Origin: Collinsella aerofaciens
GTDB taxonomy: Bacteria > Actinomycetota > Coriobacteriia > Coriobacteriales > Coriobacteriaceae
Assembly (NCBI RefSeq): GCF_028209625.1
Contig: NZ_JAQLDU010000013.1
Coordinates: 28,276-92,275, forward strand
Direction: 5' to 3'
DNA length: 64,000 bases
A program made the translations under genes and the position numbers. The notes beneath the pieces were generated by a model. That model was not told the origin of the DNA and ran no database searches. It saw nothing but the letters and a program-made list of their open reading frames with translations. Shown here piece by piece: positions 51,970-60,783 of this stretch (its first letter is position 1; every line of letters begins with the position of its first letter).

Positions 51970-52684
51970 GTAAATCCTCCGAGGTCTCGTCGACGACCAG
52001 GGTTTCCAAGTCCTCGACTGCCTCAACATCTTCAACATCGGTATCGAGCAGTTCGCGCTCTTCGTCCAGGTCATCGGCCTGCTCCTCGAGCGTGGACTGA
52101 ATGCTACGACCGCTCAGGCGCTCGCGGATAAACCGGCGCGACTGCTCGTCGGGGGCAAACTGCTCCAGATCGGGCAGGTCGCGGGTGGAGCGCAGACCGA
52201 ACTTTTCCAAGAAGGCGTTGGTCGTGCCGTAGATGATCGCCTGACCGCGCTGGGGGTCGCGACCGAGCTCGCGCACCAGACCCTTGTCCACGAGCGATGC
52301 GATGACGCCGTCGGAATTGACGCCGCGGATGCCTTTGACCACCTCGCGCGTCACGGGCTGGTGGTATGCGATGACGGCCAGGGTTTCGAGCGCCGCCTGC
52401 GACAGCTTTTGCGTGTCCCAGCTCAACACATAGGCCTCGACCACATCGTGGTAGGCGGGATGCGTAAACAGGCGCCAGCCGCCGGCGACCTCGCGCAGCT
52501 GAAAGCCGCGGTTGGCTTCCTCGTACTCAACCTTGAGCTCGGCGAGCAGCGATGCGCATTCGCCGGGGGCGATATCTAGCGCACCTGCCAGCGCAGGCGC
52601 GCTCACCGGATCGCTCGACACCAGCAGCAGCGCCTCGAGGGCGCCTTTGAGGCTGTTTGCCTCCAGCGTGGAAAGGGTTGACAT
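51956..52684 (-). CDS. scpB: Segregation and condensation protein B
   Basis: Kite-type subunit of the SMC-ScpAB condensin. The 242 residues show two winged-helix domains (LKGALEALLLVSSDPVSAPA, TLAVIAYHQPVTREVVKGIR, GRDPQRGQAIIYGTT) and an acidic C-terminal tail. It lies 11 bp after scpA and overlaps rluB by 14 bp. Confidence 0.95.
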   Translation of the reverse strand: MSTLSTLEANSLKGALEALLLVSSDPVSAPALAGALDIAPGECASLLAELKVEYEEANRGFQLREVAGGWRLFTHPAYHDVVEAYVLSWDTQKLSQAALETLAVIAYHQPVTREVVKGIRGVNSDGVIASLVDKGLVRELGRDPQRGQAIIYGTTNAFLEKFGLRSTRDLPDLEQFAPDEQSRRFIRERLSGRSIQSTLEEQADDLDEERELLDTDVEDVEAVEDLETLVVDETSEDLHDED

Positions 52685-52695
52685 GGTTGCCGCTC

Positions 52696-53508
52696 CTATT
52701 CGGTGAGCTCGGGGCCATCGCCGGGCACGTATGCCTCGGCGCCCTCGACTCGGTTGATGCAGATGGTTCCGAAGATCTCGTCCTGGCTCAGCGTGAGCGA
52801 GCCGCGCTTGGCGAGCTCGAGCATGGCCAGGAAGGTAACGACGAGCTGCTCGGTGGTGGCGTCGCCGTCCAACAGCTCGCGGAAGGTGCAGGTTTGGTGC
52901 GCCATGGTAAAGCGGTCGACTGAGGCCACGGTCAGGTCGAGCGGAACGCGATGCGGCGCCACGTGCTCGGCCTCCAGTAAGAAGGTCTGGCGCTTGCCGT
53001 CCAGGTCGGCGCAGATGACGGCCAGGCCGCGCAGGGTGATGCCAGCCAGGTAGTCGGGCATGAGGCCCAAAAACTCCGGGTCGGGGCCGGCCACACGCGG
53101 ATGCATACGGCTTTCGGCCTGCATCCGCGCGCCAAGGGCTGCCGCCGCGCCCTTAAACTGCTTGTAAGCAATCAGGCGCTGAATCAGGACCTCGCGCAGG
53201 GCGTCGCCGTCGAGCGTACTGAGCTCCTCGAGGTCTTCGTCGAACTCGTCATCGTCGTCATCGACTTTGCGCGGGGCCTCCTGCGGTACCAGAGAGGCGG
53301 CCTTGATGTCCAAAAGGGTTGCCGCGACCAGCAAAAAGTCGCTCGCCACGTCCAGGTCCAGCGCCTCGATGCGCTCGGCCTCGGCAAGGTACTGCTCGGC
53401 CACCTCGCTAATGGAGATGGCGCCGATATCTACTTTTTGGCGGGTTACCAGCTGCAGCAGCAGGTCGAACGGTCCGCTGTAGACCTGCGTCGACACGCGA
53501 TACGACAT
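52696..53508 (-). CDS. scpA: Segregation and condensation protein A
   Basis: Kleisin that closes the SMC ring. The 270 residues begin with the conserved YSGPFDLLLQLVTRQKVDI and end in the winged-helix part VVTFLAMLELAKRGSLTLSQ. The middle contains an acidic DDDDEFDEDLEE segment. It is preceded by an M50 protease gene on the same strand. Confidence 0.95.
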   Translation of the reverse strand: MSYRVSTQVYSGPFDLLLQLVTRQKVDIGAISISEVAEQYLAEAERIEALDLDVASDFLLVAATLLDIKAASLVPQEAPRKVDDDDDEFDEDLEELSTLDGDALREVLIQRLIAYKQFKGAAAALGARMQAESRMHPRVAGPDPEFLGLMPDYLAGITLRGLAVICADLDGKRQTFLLEAEHVAPHRVPLDLTVASVDRFTMAHQTCTFRELLDGDATTEQLVVTFLAMLELAKRGSLTLSQDEIFGTICINRVEGAEAYVPGDGPELTE

Positions 53509-53592
53509 CTTCGACCTCCTTTGACGGCGCCTTCGCGGCGCGGTTTGGGTGCATGTTACGACCGTTTTGCACGGTCGACCTGTAAGTTTACC

Positions 53593-54276
53593 TTAGATGC
53601 CGGCGATTGCGAAGTTGAGCAGCTGCTCAGCGAGCGGATACACGGTAACGTCGAAATAGCGGCCGATCACGTCGATGCCGGTCCACATGGGCAGCAGATA
53701 CAGCACAATGATGAGTATGGGCATGGCGTATTGCTGCAGGTGGTAGTAGTTGTTGAGCGCCTTGCCTTTGAGGAAGGGCACGATGATCGACGAACCGTCG
53801 AGTGGCGGGATCGGGATGAGGTTGAAGAACGCGAGTGACAGGTTGACCACGATAAAGGTGGCGCCGAAGTTCATGATCTGTGATGCTACGGCAAAGGACA
53901 TGCTGGTGTAGAGGTTGCCGTACGTTGCGTGCATGAGGGCGGCCGCGAGGCACGCGAGTGCGATGTTCGATGCGGGGCCGGCCGCACTCACCAGGACCTC
54001 GTCACGCTTGGGGTGCTTGAGGTTGTTGAGGTAGACCGGCACGGGCTTGGCGAAGGCGAACACGGGACCGCCGGCCGCGAGCATGAGCAGCGGCAGGATG
54101 ATGGTGCCAAACGGGTCGATGTGGTTGAGCGGGTTGAGCGAGACGCGGCCGCGCGAACGGGCCGTTTTATCGCCGAGTGCCCAGGCCGCGGCGGCGTGCG
54201 CGCTCTCGTGGATGACGATGCCCACGATGACGGCGACGGCGCTGGCGAGCAGGTTCATGAGGTGGCTGCTGGACAT
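53593..54276 (-). CDS. Site-2 protease family (M50) membrane metallopeptidase
   Basis: 227 residues, about six membrane segments, with the zinc motif H23-E-S-A-H27 in the first helix pair and the third ligand in NLIPIPPLDGSSI. It is the short FtsE-independent type (YwhC/Rip2-like) without a PDZ domain. Such genes commonly stand next to scpA in Gram-positive bacteria. The substrate is unknown. Confidence 0.9.
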   Translation of the reverse strand: MSSSHLMNLLASAVAVIVGIVIHESAHAAAAWALGDKTARSRGRVSLNPLNHIDPFGTIILPLLMLAAGGPVFAFAKPVPVYLNNLKHPKRDEVLVSAAGPASNIALACLAAALMHATYGNLYTSMSFAVASQIMNFGATFIVVNLSLAFFNLIPIPPLDGSSIIVPFLKGKALNNYYHLQQYAMPILIIVLYLLPMWTGIDVIGRYFDVTVYPLAEQLLNFAIAGI

Positions 54277-54285
54277 GGCGCTCCC

Positions 54286-54582
54286 CTAGCGGACGCGGCG
54301 CGAGGCGCGCGTGAGCAGGTAGTCGGCCACAAACAGGATGACGGCGACGATGGCGTAATCCAGGCGGAAGACGCCGCCAAAGGGCGACGTGATGACGCCG
54401 TAGCCGGCGATGGCGCTCGGCAGCGCGCGTGAAAGCTCAACGACAAAGCCTACGATCTGCAGCTTGGCGGTGAGGCCGCTAAAGCACAGCAGCACGGTCA
54501 TCGCGCTCATAAAGATGCCGCAGATGCGACAGGCGATGGCGATGATGCTCATCGCCACGGCAGCGGCCTTACGAGAGTTCAC
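54286..54582 (-). CDS. Small membrane protein, function unknown
   Basis: 98 residues with an N-terminal hydrophobic stretch ([20 protein letters not shown]), a middle amphipathic part and a second helix ([17 protein letters not shown]) ending in RASRRVR, so the C-terminus should be cytoplasmic. The GTG at 54582 is chosen because AGGAG stands 7 bases upstream inside the end of the ABC-F gene, which it overlaps by 14 bp; ATG 54552 is the alternative. No known domain recognised. Confidence 0.65.
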   Translation of the reverse strand: MNSRKAAAVAMSIIAIACRICGIFMSAMTVLLCFSGLTAKLQIVGFVVELSRALPSAIAGYGVITSPFGGVFRLDYAIVAVILFVADYLLTRASRRVR

Positions 54583-56602
54583 GCGCGGTCTCCTCTTCGA
54601 TCTGGGTGGAAAGCTCCAGCCATTCGTCCTCGAGCTTGGGCAGCTCTTGCTTAAGGCCGTTATATTCCCCCAGCGCGGCGTTGAACTTGTCTTGATCGGC
54701 ATAAAGCTCTTCGCTTGCCATCAATTCCATAAGCTCGTCATAGCGGGCACGCTTTTTGTCGAGCTCCGTCTCGATCTTCTTGAGCTGGTTACGCACGCCC
54801 TTGAGCTTTTTGTTGAGCGCAGCGCGGGCTTGGGCCTCGGCGCGCTTTTGCTCCTTGGTCTTTTTGCCCTCGGCAGGCTTGGGGGCGGCGACGGGGGTGT
54901 CGGCCTGGGCGGCGCTGGCCTTGGCGGACTTGGTCGTGGCCGGCGCGCTCTCCGTGGACGCCTCGGCGGCGGCGCGGGCTGCGAGGTCCTCGCGCTTGTA
55001 GAGGTAGTAGTCGTAGTCGCCGTCGTAGACCGTGACTTTGCCGTCGCGGATATCGATGACGCGGTTGGCCACGGCGCGCACCAGGTGCTCGTCGTGGCTG
55101 ATCAGCACGATGGTGCCGGGGAAGTTTTGCAGGGCGTTCTCGAGCATGTCCACCGAGTCGATGTCTAGGTGGTTGGTGGGCTCGTCCAGGCACAGGAGCG
55201 CCTCGGGTGCTACGAGCATCTTGGCGAGCGCCAGACGCGCCTTTTCGCCGCCGGAGAGGACGCGAACCTGCTTTTCGATTGCGTCGTTGTCGCTAAACAG
55301 GAAGGCGCCCAGTAGGCTTCGCTGCTGCGGCACGGTCCACTTGGGCGTGACGGTGTCGATCTCTTGCAGAACGGTGTTGGACTCGGTCATGCCCTCGAGC
55401 GCGTGCTGGGCGTAATAGGCCACGCCCACGTTGGTGCCCAGGTCGCGGGTGCCGGTGGTGGGCGGCTCCAGTCCGGCGATGATCTTCATGAGCGTGGACT
55501 TGCCGGCGCCGTTGGGGCCGACGAGCGCCACGTGCTCGCCGCGGTAGAGCTTGAGGTCGATATCGCTGTAGATGTGTTTGTTGCCGTAGGACTTGGAGAC
55601 GCCCTCCAGGCCCACGACCATATCGCCGGAGCGCGGTGGGTCAGGGAACTTAAAGTCGATGTGCTTGTGGCCCTCGGGCAGGATGACGAGCTCCTTTTTG
55701 ATCTGCTCGATCTTGCGGATGCGCTCCTGAGCCTGGGCAGCCTTGGTGGGCTTGTAGCGGAACTTGTCAACGAAGACCTGCATATGGGCGATGTCGCGCT
55801 CCTGGGCGGCGCGCTTGGCGCGCATCTGCTCCAGGTTGTCCTCGCGCTGCTTGAGGTAGCTGCTGTAATTGCCGGTGTAAGTGGTCACGCGACGGTTTTC
55901 GAGTGCGGCGACGTGGTCGACGCAGGCGTCCATAAAGGCGCGGTCGTGGCTGACGATGAGGACGGCGCCGTCGTAGTTGGCGATAAAGCCGCGCAGCCAC
56001 TGGACGCTTTCGAGGTCCAGGTGGTTAGTGGGCTCGTCCAGAAGCAGCAGGTCGGGATGGCGCAGGAAGAGCTTGGCGAGCGCGATGCGCATCTGCCAGC
56101 CGCCCGAGAACTCGGAGCATGGGCGCTCAAAGTCAGTGACCTTAAAGCCCAAGCCGGACAGGATCTTGCGGGCGTTGCTCTCGAGCTCGTAGCCGCCCAG
56201 GTGCTCAAAGCGGTCCTGGACCTGGCCGTATTCGTTGAGGAGTGCGTCGACGTCCTCGCCCTGCTCGGAGAGCTCGGTGATTTGGGCCTGCAGCTCGTTA
56301 GCGCGCTCGCCCATGCGGCGGATTTCCTTGGCGGCGGCCATGACCTCGGCAAGGATGGCGGTGTCCTTGTGCTCCAGATTAGTTTCCTGCTCTAGGTAGC
56401 CCACCTGGCAGTCCTTTGCGTACTGGACCTGGCCGGAGTCGGGACTGTCGATGCCCATGATGATTTTGAGCATGGTGGTTTTGCCGGCGCCGTTGGGGCC
56501 CACGAGCGCGAAGCGCTCGTGGGGGTTGATCTGGAAGGACGCGCCGCTAAAGAGGACGCGTGCGCCGAAGCTTTTTTCGATCTTGTCGACCAGGAGGATC
56601 AT
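54569..56602 (-). CDS. ABC-F family ATPase (Uup/YfmM-like translation factor)
   Basis: 677 residues with two ABC domains (Walker [10 protein letters not shown] and GPNGAGKST; signature FSGGWQMR and LSGGEKAR), the inter-domain linker with coiled coil ([17 protein letters not shown]) and a C-terminal coiled coil (about 600-677) after an Ala/Ser/Thr-rich stretch. No membrane segment, so it is a ribosome-acting ABC-F rather than a transporter. The C-terminal extension points to the Uup/YdiF group, not to antibiotic-resistance types, though that is not certain. The start is only about 30 bp after the T-run of the tRNA-Ala terminator. Confidence 0.9.
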   Translation of the reverse strand: MILLVDKIEKSFGARVLFSGASFQINPHERFALVGPNGAGKTTMLKIIMGIDSPDSGQVQYAKDCQVGYLEQETNLEHKDTAILAEVMAAAKEIRRMGERANELQAQITELSEQGEDVDALLNEYGQVQDRFEHLGGYELESNARKILSGLGFKVTDFERPCSEFSGGWQMRIALAKLFLRHPDLLLLDEPTNHLDLESVQWLRGFIANYDGAVLIVSHDRAFMDACVDHVAALENRRVTTYTGNYSSYLKQREDNLEQMRAKRAAQERDIAHMQVFVDKFRYKPTKAAQAQERIRKIEQIKKELVILPEGHKHIDFKFPDPPRSGDMVVGLEGVSKSYGNKHIYSDIDLKLYRGEHVALVGPNGAGKSTLMKIIAGLEPPTTGTRDLGTNVGVAYYAQHALEGMTESNTVLQEIDTVTPKWTVPQQRSLLGAFLFSDNDAIEKQVRVLSGGEKARLALAKMLVAPEALLCLDEPTNHLDIDSVDMLENALQNFPGTIVLISHDEHLVRAVANRVIDIRDGKVTVYDGDYDYYLYKREDLAARAAAEASTESAPATTKSAKASAAQADTPVAAPKPAEGKKTKEQKRAEAQARAALNKKLKGVRNQLKKIETELDKKRARYDELMELMASEELYADQDKFNAALGEYNGLKQELPKLEDEWLELSTQIEEETARELS

Positions 56603-56632
56603 GGTGCCGCCTTTGACCTTGTGTGCCAATAT

Positions 56633-56662
56633 GAAAAAAGGCCCCAACTTGCGTTGGAGCCT
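56633..56662 (-). terminator. Terminator of tRNA-Ala, copy 1
   Basis: AGGCCCCAAC/GTTGGAGCCT (56639-56648 with 56653-56662), one mismatch; on the minus strand followed by TTTTTTC. It stands between the tRNA and the ABC-F gene on the same strand. Confidence 0.85.
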
Positions 56663-56677
56663 CATTCAATGCTCGGG

Positions 56678-56750
56678 TGGAGACGAGGGGGATCGAACCC
56701 CTGACCTCTTGACTGCCAGTCAAGCGCTCTCCCAGCTGAGCTACGCCCCC
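56678..56750 (-). tRNA. tRNA-Ala (GGC), copy 1
   Basis: Minus-strand cloverleaf with acceptor GGGGGCG/CGTCTCC including the G3-U70 identity pair of alanine tRNA, anticodon loop CTGGCAG (GGC) and T-arm GGTTCGATCC. CCA is not encoded (CCC follows the discriminator). Confidence 0.95.
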
Positions 56751-56762
56751 GTGCGAAGAAGT

Positions 56763-56791
56763 ACTATACGGGAACTCCCCCGCCGATGCAA
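56763..56791 (-). promoter_or_regulatory. Promoter of tRNA-Ala, copy 1
   Basis: TTGCAT, exactly 17 bp, TATAGT on the minus strand; the -10 box ends 12 bp before the tRNA. The identical promoter is at 59095-59123 in copy 2. Confidence 0.8.
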
Positions 56792-57079
56792 GGACAATTT
56801 CGGAAAAACTTTCGCCCCGCGCGGCGTGGGAACGCAGCCGGCCGCGGATGCAGGCGCGGGAACGGGCCCCGAAGCCCCGCGATGCCCTTTCCGCCCGCGG
56901 GGACGCGCCCCGCGGGCGGCGGCCACGCCGCCGCCCTCCTCCCCGGCGCCCTCGGGGCATCTCGGATCCCGCCGTCCGCCGTTTATCGCCTCCGCAGCGC
57001 GGTCCGCCATCCGCCCAACGGCCGTCCCGCCGGCGCCGGGCCCACTATCGGGTCCAGCCGCGCCCCCGCCCGCCCGGCG

Positions 57080-57241
57080 ATTTCAAAACCATGCCGGTTT
57101 ACGGGGCCAGGCCGGGAAGCCCCGAGCATGCCGCAATCGGCAAAATCAAGACCGCAGGTAGGCGACTTGCGCATTCCGTGAAATGCAGGGTATGGACGGC
57201 CGGTCCGGGTCCAGCCCCGTAATCCGACATAGTTTTGAAAT
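57080..57241 (-). repeat. Long imperfect hairpin, copy 1
   Basis: A 31-nt arm starting ATTTCAAAACCATGCCGG (57080-57110) pairs with 57211-57241. In the minus-strand transcript the two C/T differences become G-U pairs, which favours the minus strand as the RNA-coding one. The loop holds smaller hairpins, for example GCATT/AATGC, and CCGCAGGTA (57152-57160). The upstream 56792-57079 stretch is GC-rich and shows no gene. Copy 2 is at 59412-59573. Confidence 0.6.
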
Positions 57242-57242
57242 G

Positions 57243-57337
57243 GTTCTTGTCAACCAGCATTAACAATTACGTGGATTTGAACCGCAAGCGTTTATCAAGG
57301 CAATTTGGCAGGCATGTGAAGTGGGAACTTTGACAAA
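57243..57337 (+). other. Possible 3' remnant of a protein gene
   Basis: An open frame 57244-57333 reads FLSTSINNYVDLNRKRLSRQ then FGRHVKWEL and stop, starting exactly where repeat copy 1 ends. The amino-acid mix looks protein-like, but 29 codons do not identify a family. The rest of 57450-57547 shows no gene. Confidence 0.3.
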
Positions 57338-57366
57338 AAGAGGCCAGGCTATTTGCCAGGCCTCTT
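57338..57366 (-). terminator. Terminator of the CAU tRNA
   Basis: AAGAGGCC/GGCCTCTT stem (57338-57345 with 57359-57366); on the minus strand followed by TTTTTGTC. Confidence 0.8.
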
Positions 57367-57373
57367 AATTCTC

Positions 57374-57449
57374 TGGTGGGCCCTCCGGGATTCGAACCCA
57401 GAACCCAGGGATTATGAGTCCCCTGCGCTAACCGTTGCGCCAAGAGCCC
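57374..57449 (-). tRNA. tRNA with CAU anticodon (Met elongator or Ile2)
   Basis: Minus-strand cloverleaf: acceptor GGGCTCT/AGGGCCC, anticodon loop CTCATAA, T-arm GGTTCGAATCC, CCA encoded (57374-57376). CAU can be elongator methionine or the lysidine-modified isoleucine tRNA; the sequence alone does not settle this. Confidence 0.88.
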
Positions 57450-57626
57450 TTATAACGTGGTGGATATGATAGAGACCGTCAGAACCAGTCCCCCATCTTG
57501 AACCACGACGTGAAATACTACCATGCACGCGGCACCCGTTCAACGCACGATCTTGTCGACCAGAAGGATCATGGTGCGGCTTATAGGACAAAATGTGTGT
57601 CCCGATAGAACATCCGTTTCCATCCA

Positions 57627-58745
57627 TTAATCCAGCCAGAACGGGTACGGGTCCCTGTGGTGGAGGTCCTCCCACACGGCCCTGTCGCCCCACTCCGGCC
57701 CTCCGTCCTCGCGCGACGGCGAGGCGGAGTAGACGCTGAACAGGAAGTCGATGTCCGCGTCGGTCGGCATCGCGGCGAGCTTCTCGCGCGCCGTCCTCGC
57801 GTCCCCCGAATGAGCGTGGCACCACCAGAACACCGCCTTAACGCGCTTGACGGACGTCAGCCCCCGGTGGTTGCGCAGGACGGCCCTCAGCTGCGAGTTC
57901 ACCCCTCCCTCGATCATGTTGTTGGTCGACGGCAGCGGGCCGGCCTTGGCAAGGGCGGGGTCGAGGTAGGTGAACAGCGTCCCCGCCGACACCAGCGACG
58001 ACAGCGACGAGCGCGCCCGCCTCAGCCTCTCGTGGGTGTAGACCCTCCTGCCGTCCACCACGGTCCTGTCCTCCAGGAAGTCGGCCCAGAACCCGCACCA
58101 GTCGAGGTGGCGCTCGACCCAGAGCTCCGCCCGGTGCAGCGTCTCGATGCCCATGAGGTCGCGCGCGATGAGGTAGAGCTCGCGCCCCGCCTGGAGCTTC
58201 GGCCGCGTCGTCGTGTAGCGCTTGACCTGCGAGAAGGCGTGGAAGGTGCACCTCTGGACCCTGGTGCGCGGCCAGGTCTCGCGCACGGCCTTGGCGAACC
58301 CGCTCCCGCCGTCGGTGACGACCACCTCGGGCGCCGGGATCGGCGCCATGAGGGCCGACCACGCCCTCGAGTTCTCGGACCTTGCCGTGTACCAGGAGAC
58401 CACCCTCTCGCCGCTGCAGCATATGAGCACGACGAGGTCGCGCGCGACCCAGATCCCGTCGACGTAGAGCACGCGGTGGAGCTCGCCGTCGGGGACGGGC
58501 ATGGGCCAGACCTCCCAGAACTCGGCCGTCCTGCGCCTGAAGGACCGCCCGCCGCCCGGCATCGCGGCCTGCGAGTCCTTCGAGAGGAGCCACCCGAGGA
58601 ACTCCTCGAGCCTCGCCGCCGTGTCGTCGTACCTCAGCGTCGTCGACGCGCCGCAGGCCGTGCACCTCCACCGCTGGGACCCCGATGAGGTCCTGCCGTT
58701 GCGCTTGGTCCGACCGCCGCAGTAGGGGCAATAAACGGCCTTCAT
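57627..58745 (-). CDS. Transposase, IS1249 group (IS256/Mutator-type DDE)
   Basis: 372 residues: an N-terminal zinc ribbon (YCPYCGGRTKRNG, WRCTACGAS) and a DDE domain with VDGIWVARD, VVTDGGSGFAKAV and RCTFHAF, the pattern of IS1249 transposases of actinobacteria. The start at 58745 is behind GGAAGAG. The frame is intact and the element has perfect ends, so it may be active. Confidence 0.9.
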   Translation of the reverse strand: MKAVYCPYCGGRTKRNGRTSSGSQRWRCTACGASTTLRYDDTAARLEEFLGWLLSKDSQAAMPGGGRSFRRRTAEFWEVWPMPVPDGELHRVLYVDGIWVARDLVVLICCSGERVVSWYTARSENSRAWSALMAPIPAPEVVVTDGGSGFAKAVRETWPRTRVQRCTFHAFSQVKRYTTTRPKLQAGRELYLIARDLMGIETLHRAELWVERHLDWCGFWADFLEDRTVVDGRRVYTHERLRRARSSLSSLVSAGTLFTYLDPALAKAGPLPSTNNMIEGGVNSQLRAVLRNHRGLTSVKRVKAVFWWCHAHSGDARTAREKLAAMPTDADIDFLFSVYSASPSREDGGPEWGDRAVWEDLHHRDPYPFWLD

Positions 58746-58869
58746 GGGCACCTCTTCCGAAAGGGTGTTTAACGGTTCCGGAAAAGGTTATCTACCTGCG
58801 GGAACGATAGGCAACCGGACACACATTCTGTCCGAGCGGTTAAAAGCGGGCACGGAATTTAAACGGCTG

Positions 58870-58900
58870 AAAAAGGGGCATCGACCTGCGCCGATGCCCC
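58870..58900 (-). terminator. Terminator at the inner right end of the insertion sequence
   Basis: GGGGCATCG/CGATGCCCC (58875-58883 with 58892-58900); on the minus strand followed by TTTTTTC. It lies upstream of the transposase gene and would stop outside transcription entering the element. Confidence 0.75.
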
Positions 58901-59009
58901 TAAAGTGGACACACATTTTGTCCTATAAGCCCATGGTGCCGCCTTTGACCTTGTGTGCCTATATGAAAAAAGGCCCCAACTTGCGTTGGAGCCTCATTCA
59001 ATGCTCGGG

Positions 59010-59082
59010 TGGAGACGAGGGGGATCGAACCCCTGACCTCTTGACTGCCAGTCAAGCGCTCTCCCAGCTGAGCTACGCCCCC
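59010..59082 (-). tRNA. tRNA-Ala (GGC), copy 2
   Basis: Identical to the gene at 56678-56750, with its own promoter and terminator inside repeat copy 2. Both copies should be expressed. Confidence 0.95.
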
Positions 59083-59625
59083 GTGCGAAGAAGTACTATA
59101 CGGGAACTCCCCCGCCGATGCAAGGACAATTTCGGAAAAACTTTCGCCCCGCGCGGCGTGGGAACGCAGCCGGCCGCGGATGCAGGCGCGGGAACGGGCC
59201 CCGAAGCCCCGCGATGCCCTTTCCGCCCGCGGGGACGCGCCCCGCGGGCGGCGGCCACGCCGCCGCCCTCCTCCCCGGCGCCCTCGGGGCATCTCGGATC
59301 CCGCCGTCCGCCGTTTATCGCCTCCGCAGCGCGGTCCGCCATCCGCCCAACGGCCGTCCCGCCGGCGCCGGGCCCACTATCGGGTCCAGCCGCGCCCCCG
59401 CCCGCCCGGCGATTTCAAAACCATGCCGGTTTACGGGGCCAGGCCGGGAAGCCCCGAGCATGCCGCAATCGGCAAAATCAAGACCGCAGGTAGGCGACTT
59501 GCGCATTCCGTGAAATGCAGGGTATGGACGGCCGGTCCGGGTCCAGCCCCGTAATCCGACATAGTTTTGAAATGACACTAATTCACTGGCAACCAAACTA
59601 GATCGTTCTAGTTCCTTATCGCCGG

Positions 59626-60783
59626 CTAATTTCCGATGTCCATCCAGTTGCACAAAACATTTGCTCGCAGTCGCGTCTCGGCGCACTTCATTGCCTCGGA
59701 TTTGGCTTTATATCGAATCCCCAAACGGCTGCAAACGCTTTTGACTATGATGTCTAGCTGCTTTTTGTCGTTAAGCATATCGTGGGTTACCAGGAACACG
59801 TCGAAACCCATGCTCTGAAGCGCAGTCATACGCTCCGCATCGTGGTCAAGTACCGCGCCTGATCCATGGATGACTTCACCTTGGATCTCGATAATTACTG
59901 CCTTCATTAGCATTGGGTTTACAATCACGATGTCCCCGTAGCAGACCTTTTGACCAGCGATGCTTTGGGCAGCCTCGGATAGAGGGGTTAAATCGTTGAG
60001 GTACACGTATCTGAATCCTGAACCACCTAGACGTCGAGAACGACTTAGGAGCAGGACCCCCGCAACCTCGAGTGGAGATGCAGCAATGCCGATAACCTGC
60101 TGAGCGGCATCATAAAACTGCTTTCCCCACATTTGACTTTTGACCTTGTCGGCGAAACGATGCAGGTCGCTCAGTTCGATGAGCGGCTTTCTCATCCAAA
60201 GAGAAGTACCTTTGAGTTTCGTAACCTCTCTTCCATCCTCACGCTTGCTTGTTTGGCCATCACTATCTGGGTCCTTTACGGTTGCGCGGGCATAAACTCG
60301 TTTCCAGGGAATCTCGTCTTCGCCTTCTCCAAGTTCGAACAGATCCTGCGTGCTGGAATTGCGATTCTTTTCTACCGCCAGTTTTAACTGCATTTCGGCA
60401 GCGGGAGCCGGCTCGAAAACAGAAAACCAGCCGCAAAGTTCGTACATAGCCAGTACGAGATCTATTTGAGACACAAAGCGTGTCATAGTAAATAACGTGT
60501 TTAGCGGATTGGTGACACTAAAGCCAAAATGAGTGTCGATTGTTGTGCCGGCATCCGATGCCCCATCCCAGCGAATTGTAGAGCGCAATCCCGAGTGGTG
60601 ATTACAACAACCTGGCGAAGCAACAGCGATGATCGGGGTCTTGAGGACGTCGGTTACGAAAGGGGCTTGGGATAGAGCTCGCCAACCGTCTTCGGTGTTG
60701 GGCAGGCGCGGGTAGAGGTCGCGCACCTGCGGTGGGCAGCGCCAGTAGCGGAATGCGGTGTTTGCGCAGACGATTTCGTCCAT
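59626..60783 (-). CDS. Predicted PD-(D/E)XK-like endonuclease-fold protein
   Basis: 385 residues. The C-terminal part has D284 (YGDIVIVNP), E299-I-Q301 (VIIEIQG) and D313/R318 followed by MGFDVFLVTHDML, the layout of DUF559/Vsr-like nuclease folds with ExQ in place of ExK. The N-terminal part starts VCANTAFRYWRCPPQVRDLY, then LPNTEDGWRAL. Related-looking proteins are, to my knowledge, frequent in Coriobacteriia and sometimes annotated AbiEi-like. A defence or DNA-processing role is inference. AGGGGAGG stands 5 bases before the ATG. It lies next to the duplicated tRNA-Ala unit in AT-richer sequence. Confidence 0.6.
   Translation of the reverse strand: MDEIVCANTAFRYWRCPPQVRDLYPRLPNTEDGWRALSQAPFVTDVLKTPIIAVASPGCCNHHSGLRSTIRWDGASDAGTTIDTHFGFSVTNPLNTLFTMTRFVSQIDLVLAMYELCGWFSVFEPAPAAEMQLKLAVEKNRNSSTQDLFELGEGEDEIPWKRVYARATVKDPDSDGQTSKREDGREVTKLKGTSLWMRKPLIELSDLHRFADKVKSQMWGKQFYDAAQQVIGIAASPLEVAGVLLLSRSRRLGGSGFRYVYLNDLTPLSEAAQSIAGQKVCYGDIVIVNPMLMKAVIIEIQGEVIHGSGAVLDHDAERMTALQSMGFDVFLVTHDMLNDKKQLDIIVKSVCSRLGIRYKAKSEAMKCAETRLRANVLCNWMDIGN

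Larger units (their letters stand above)
56578..57242. repeat. 665-bp direct repeat, copy 1 (tRNA-Ala unit)
   Basis: The segment runs from the first 25 bp of the ABC-F gene through terminator, tRNA-Ala, its promoter and a GC-rich stretch to the end of a long hairpin. It recurs at 57548-59574, where it is split by an insertion sequence. Comparing 56601-57242 with 58933-59574 shows a single clear difference in the leader (CAATATG against CTATATG); a G/A change is seen at 56594. The right edge coincides with the end of the hairpin. Confidence 0.9.
57578..58931 (-). mobile_element. IS1249-like insertion sequence, 1354 bp, complete
   Basis: Perfect 25-bp terminal inverted repeats (57578-57602 and 58907-58931, outer end GGCTTATAGGACAAAATG). 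It is flanked by an 8-bp target duplication CATGGTGC (57570-57577 and 58932-58939). Removing the element and one target copy restores the ABC-F 5' sequence found in copy 1, which proves the boundaries. It carries one transposase gene on the minus strand. A second, imperfect copy of the inverted-repeat core (GGACACACATTCTGTCC, 58817-58833) lies inside. Confidence 0.95.
57548..59574. repeat. 665-bp direct repeat, copy 2, split by an insertion sequence
   Basis: 57548-57577 and 58932-59574 together match 56578-57242. The ABC-F part is limited to the first eight codons, so no second ABC-F gene is made. The tRNA-Ala promoter (59095-59123), tRNA, terminator (58965-58994) and hairpin (59412-59573) are intact. 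After the hairpin the sequence diverges from copy 1. Confidence 0.9.

Noticed and set aside
57657..58688. A long plus-strand frame opposite the transposase
   Set aside because: Pro/Arg/Val-rich shadow; the minus-strand transposase has clear zinc-ribbon and DDE motifs.
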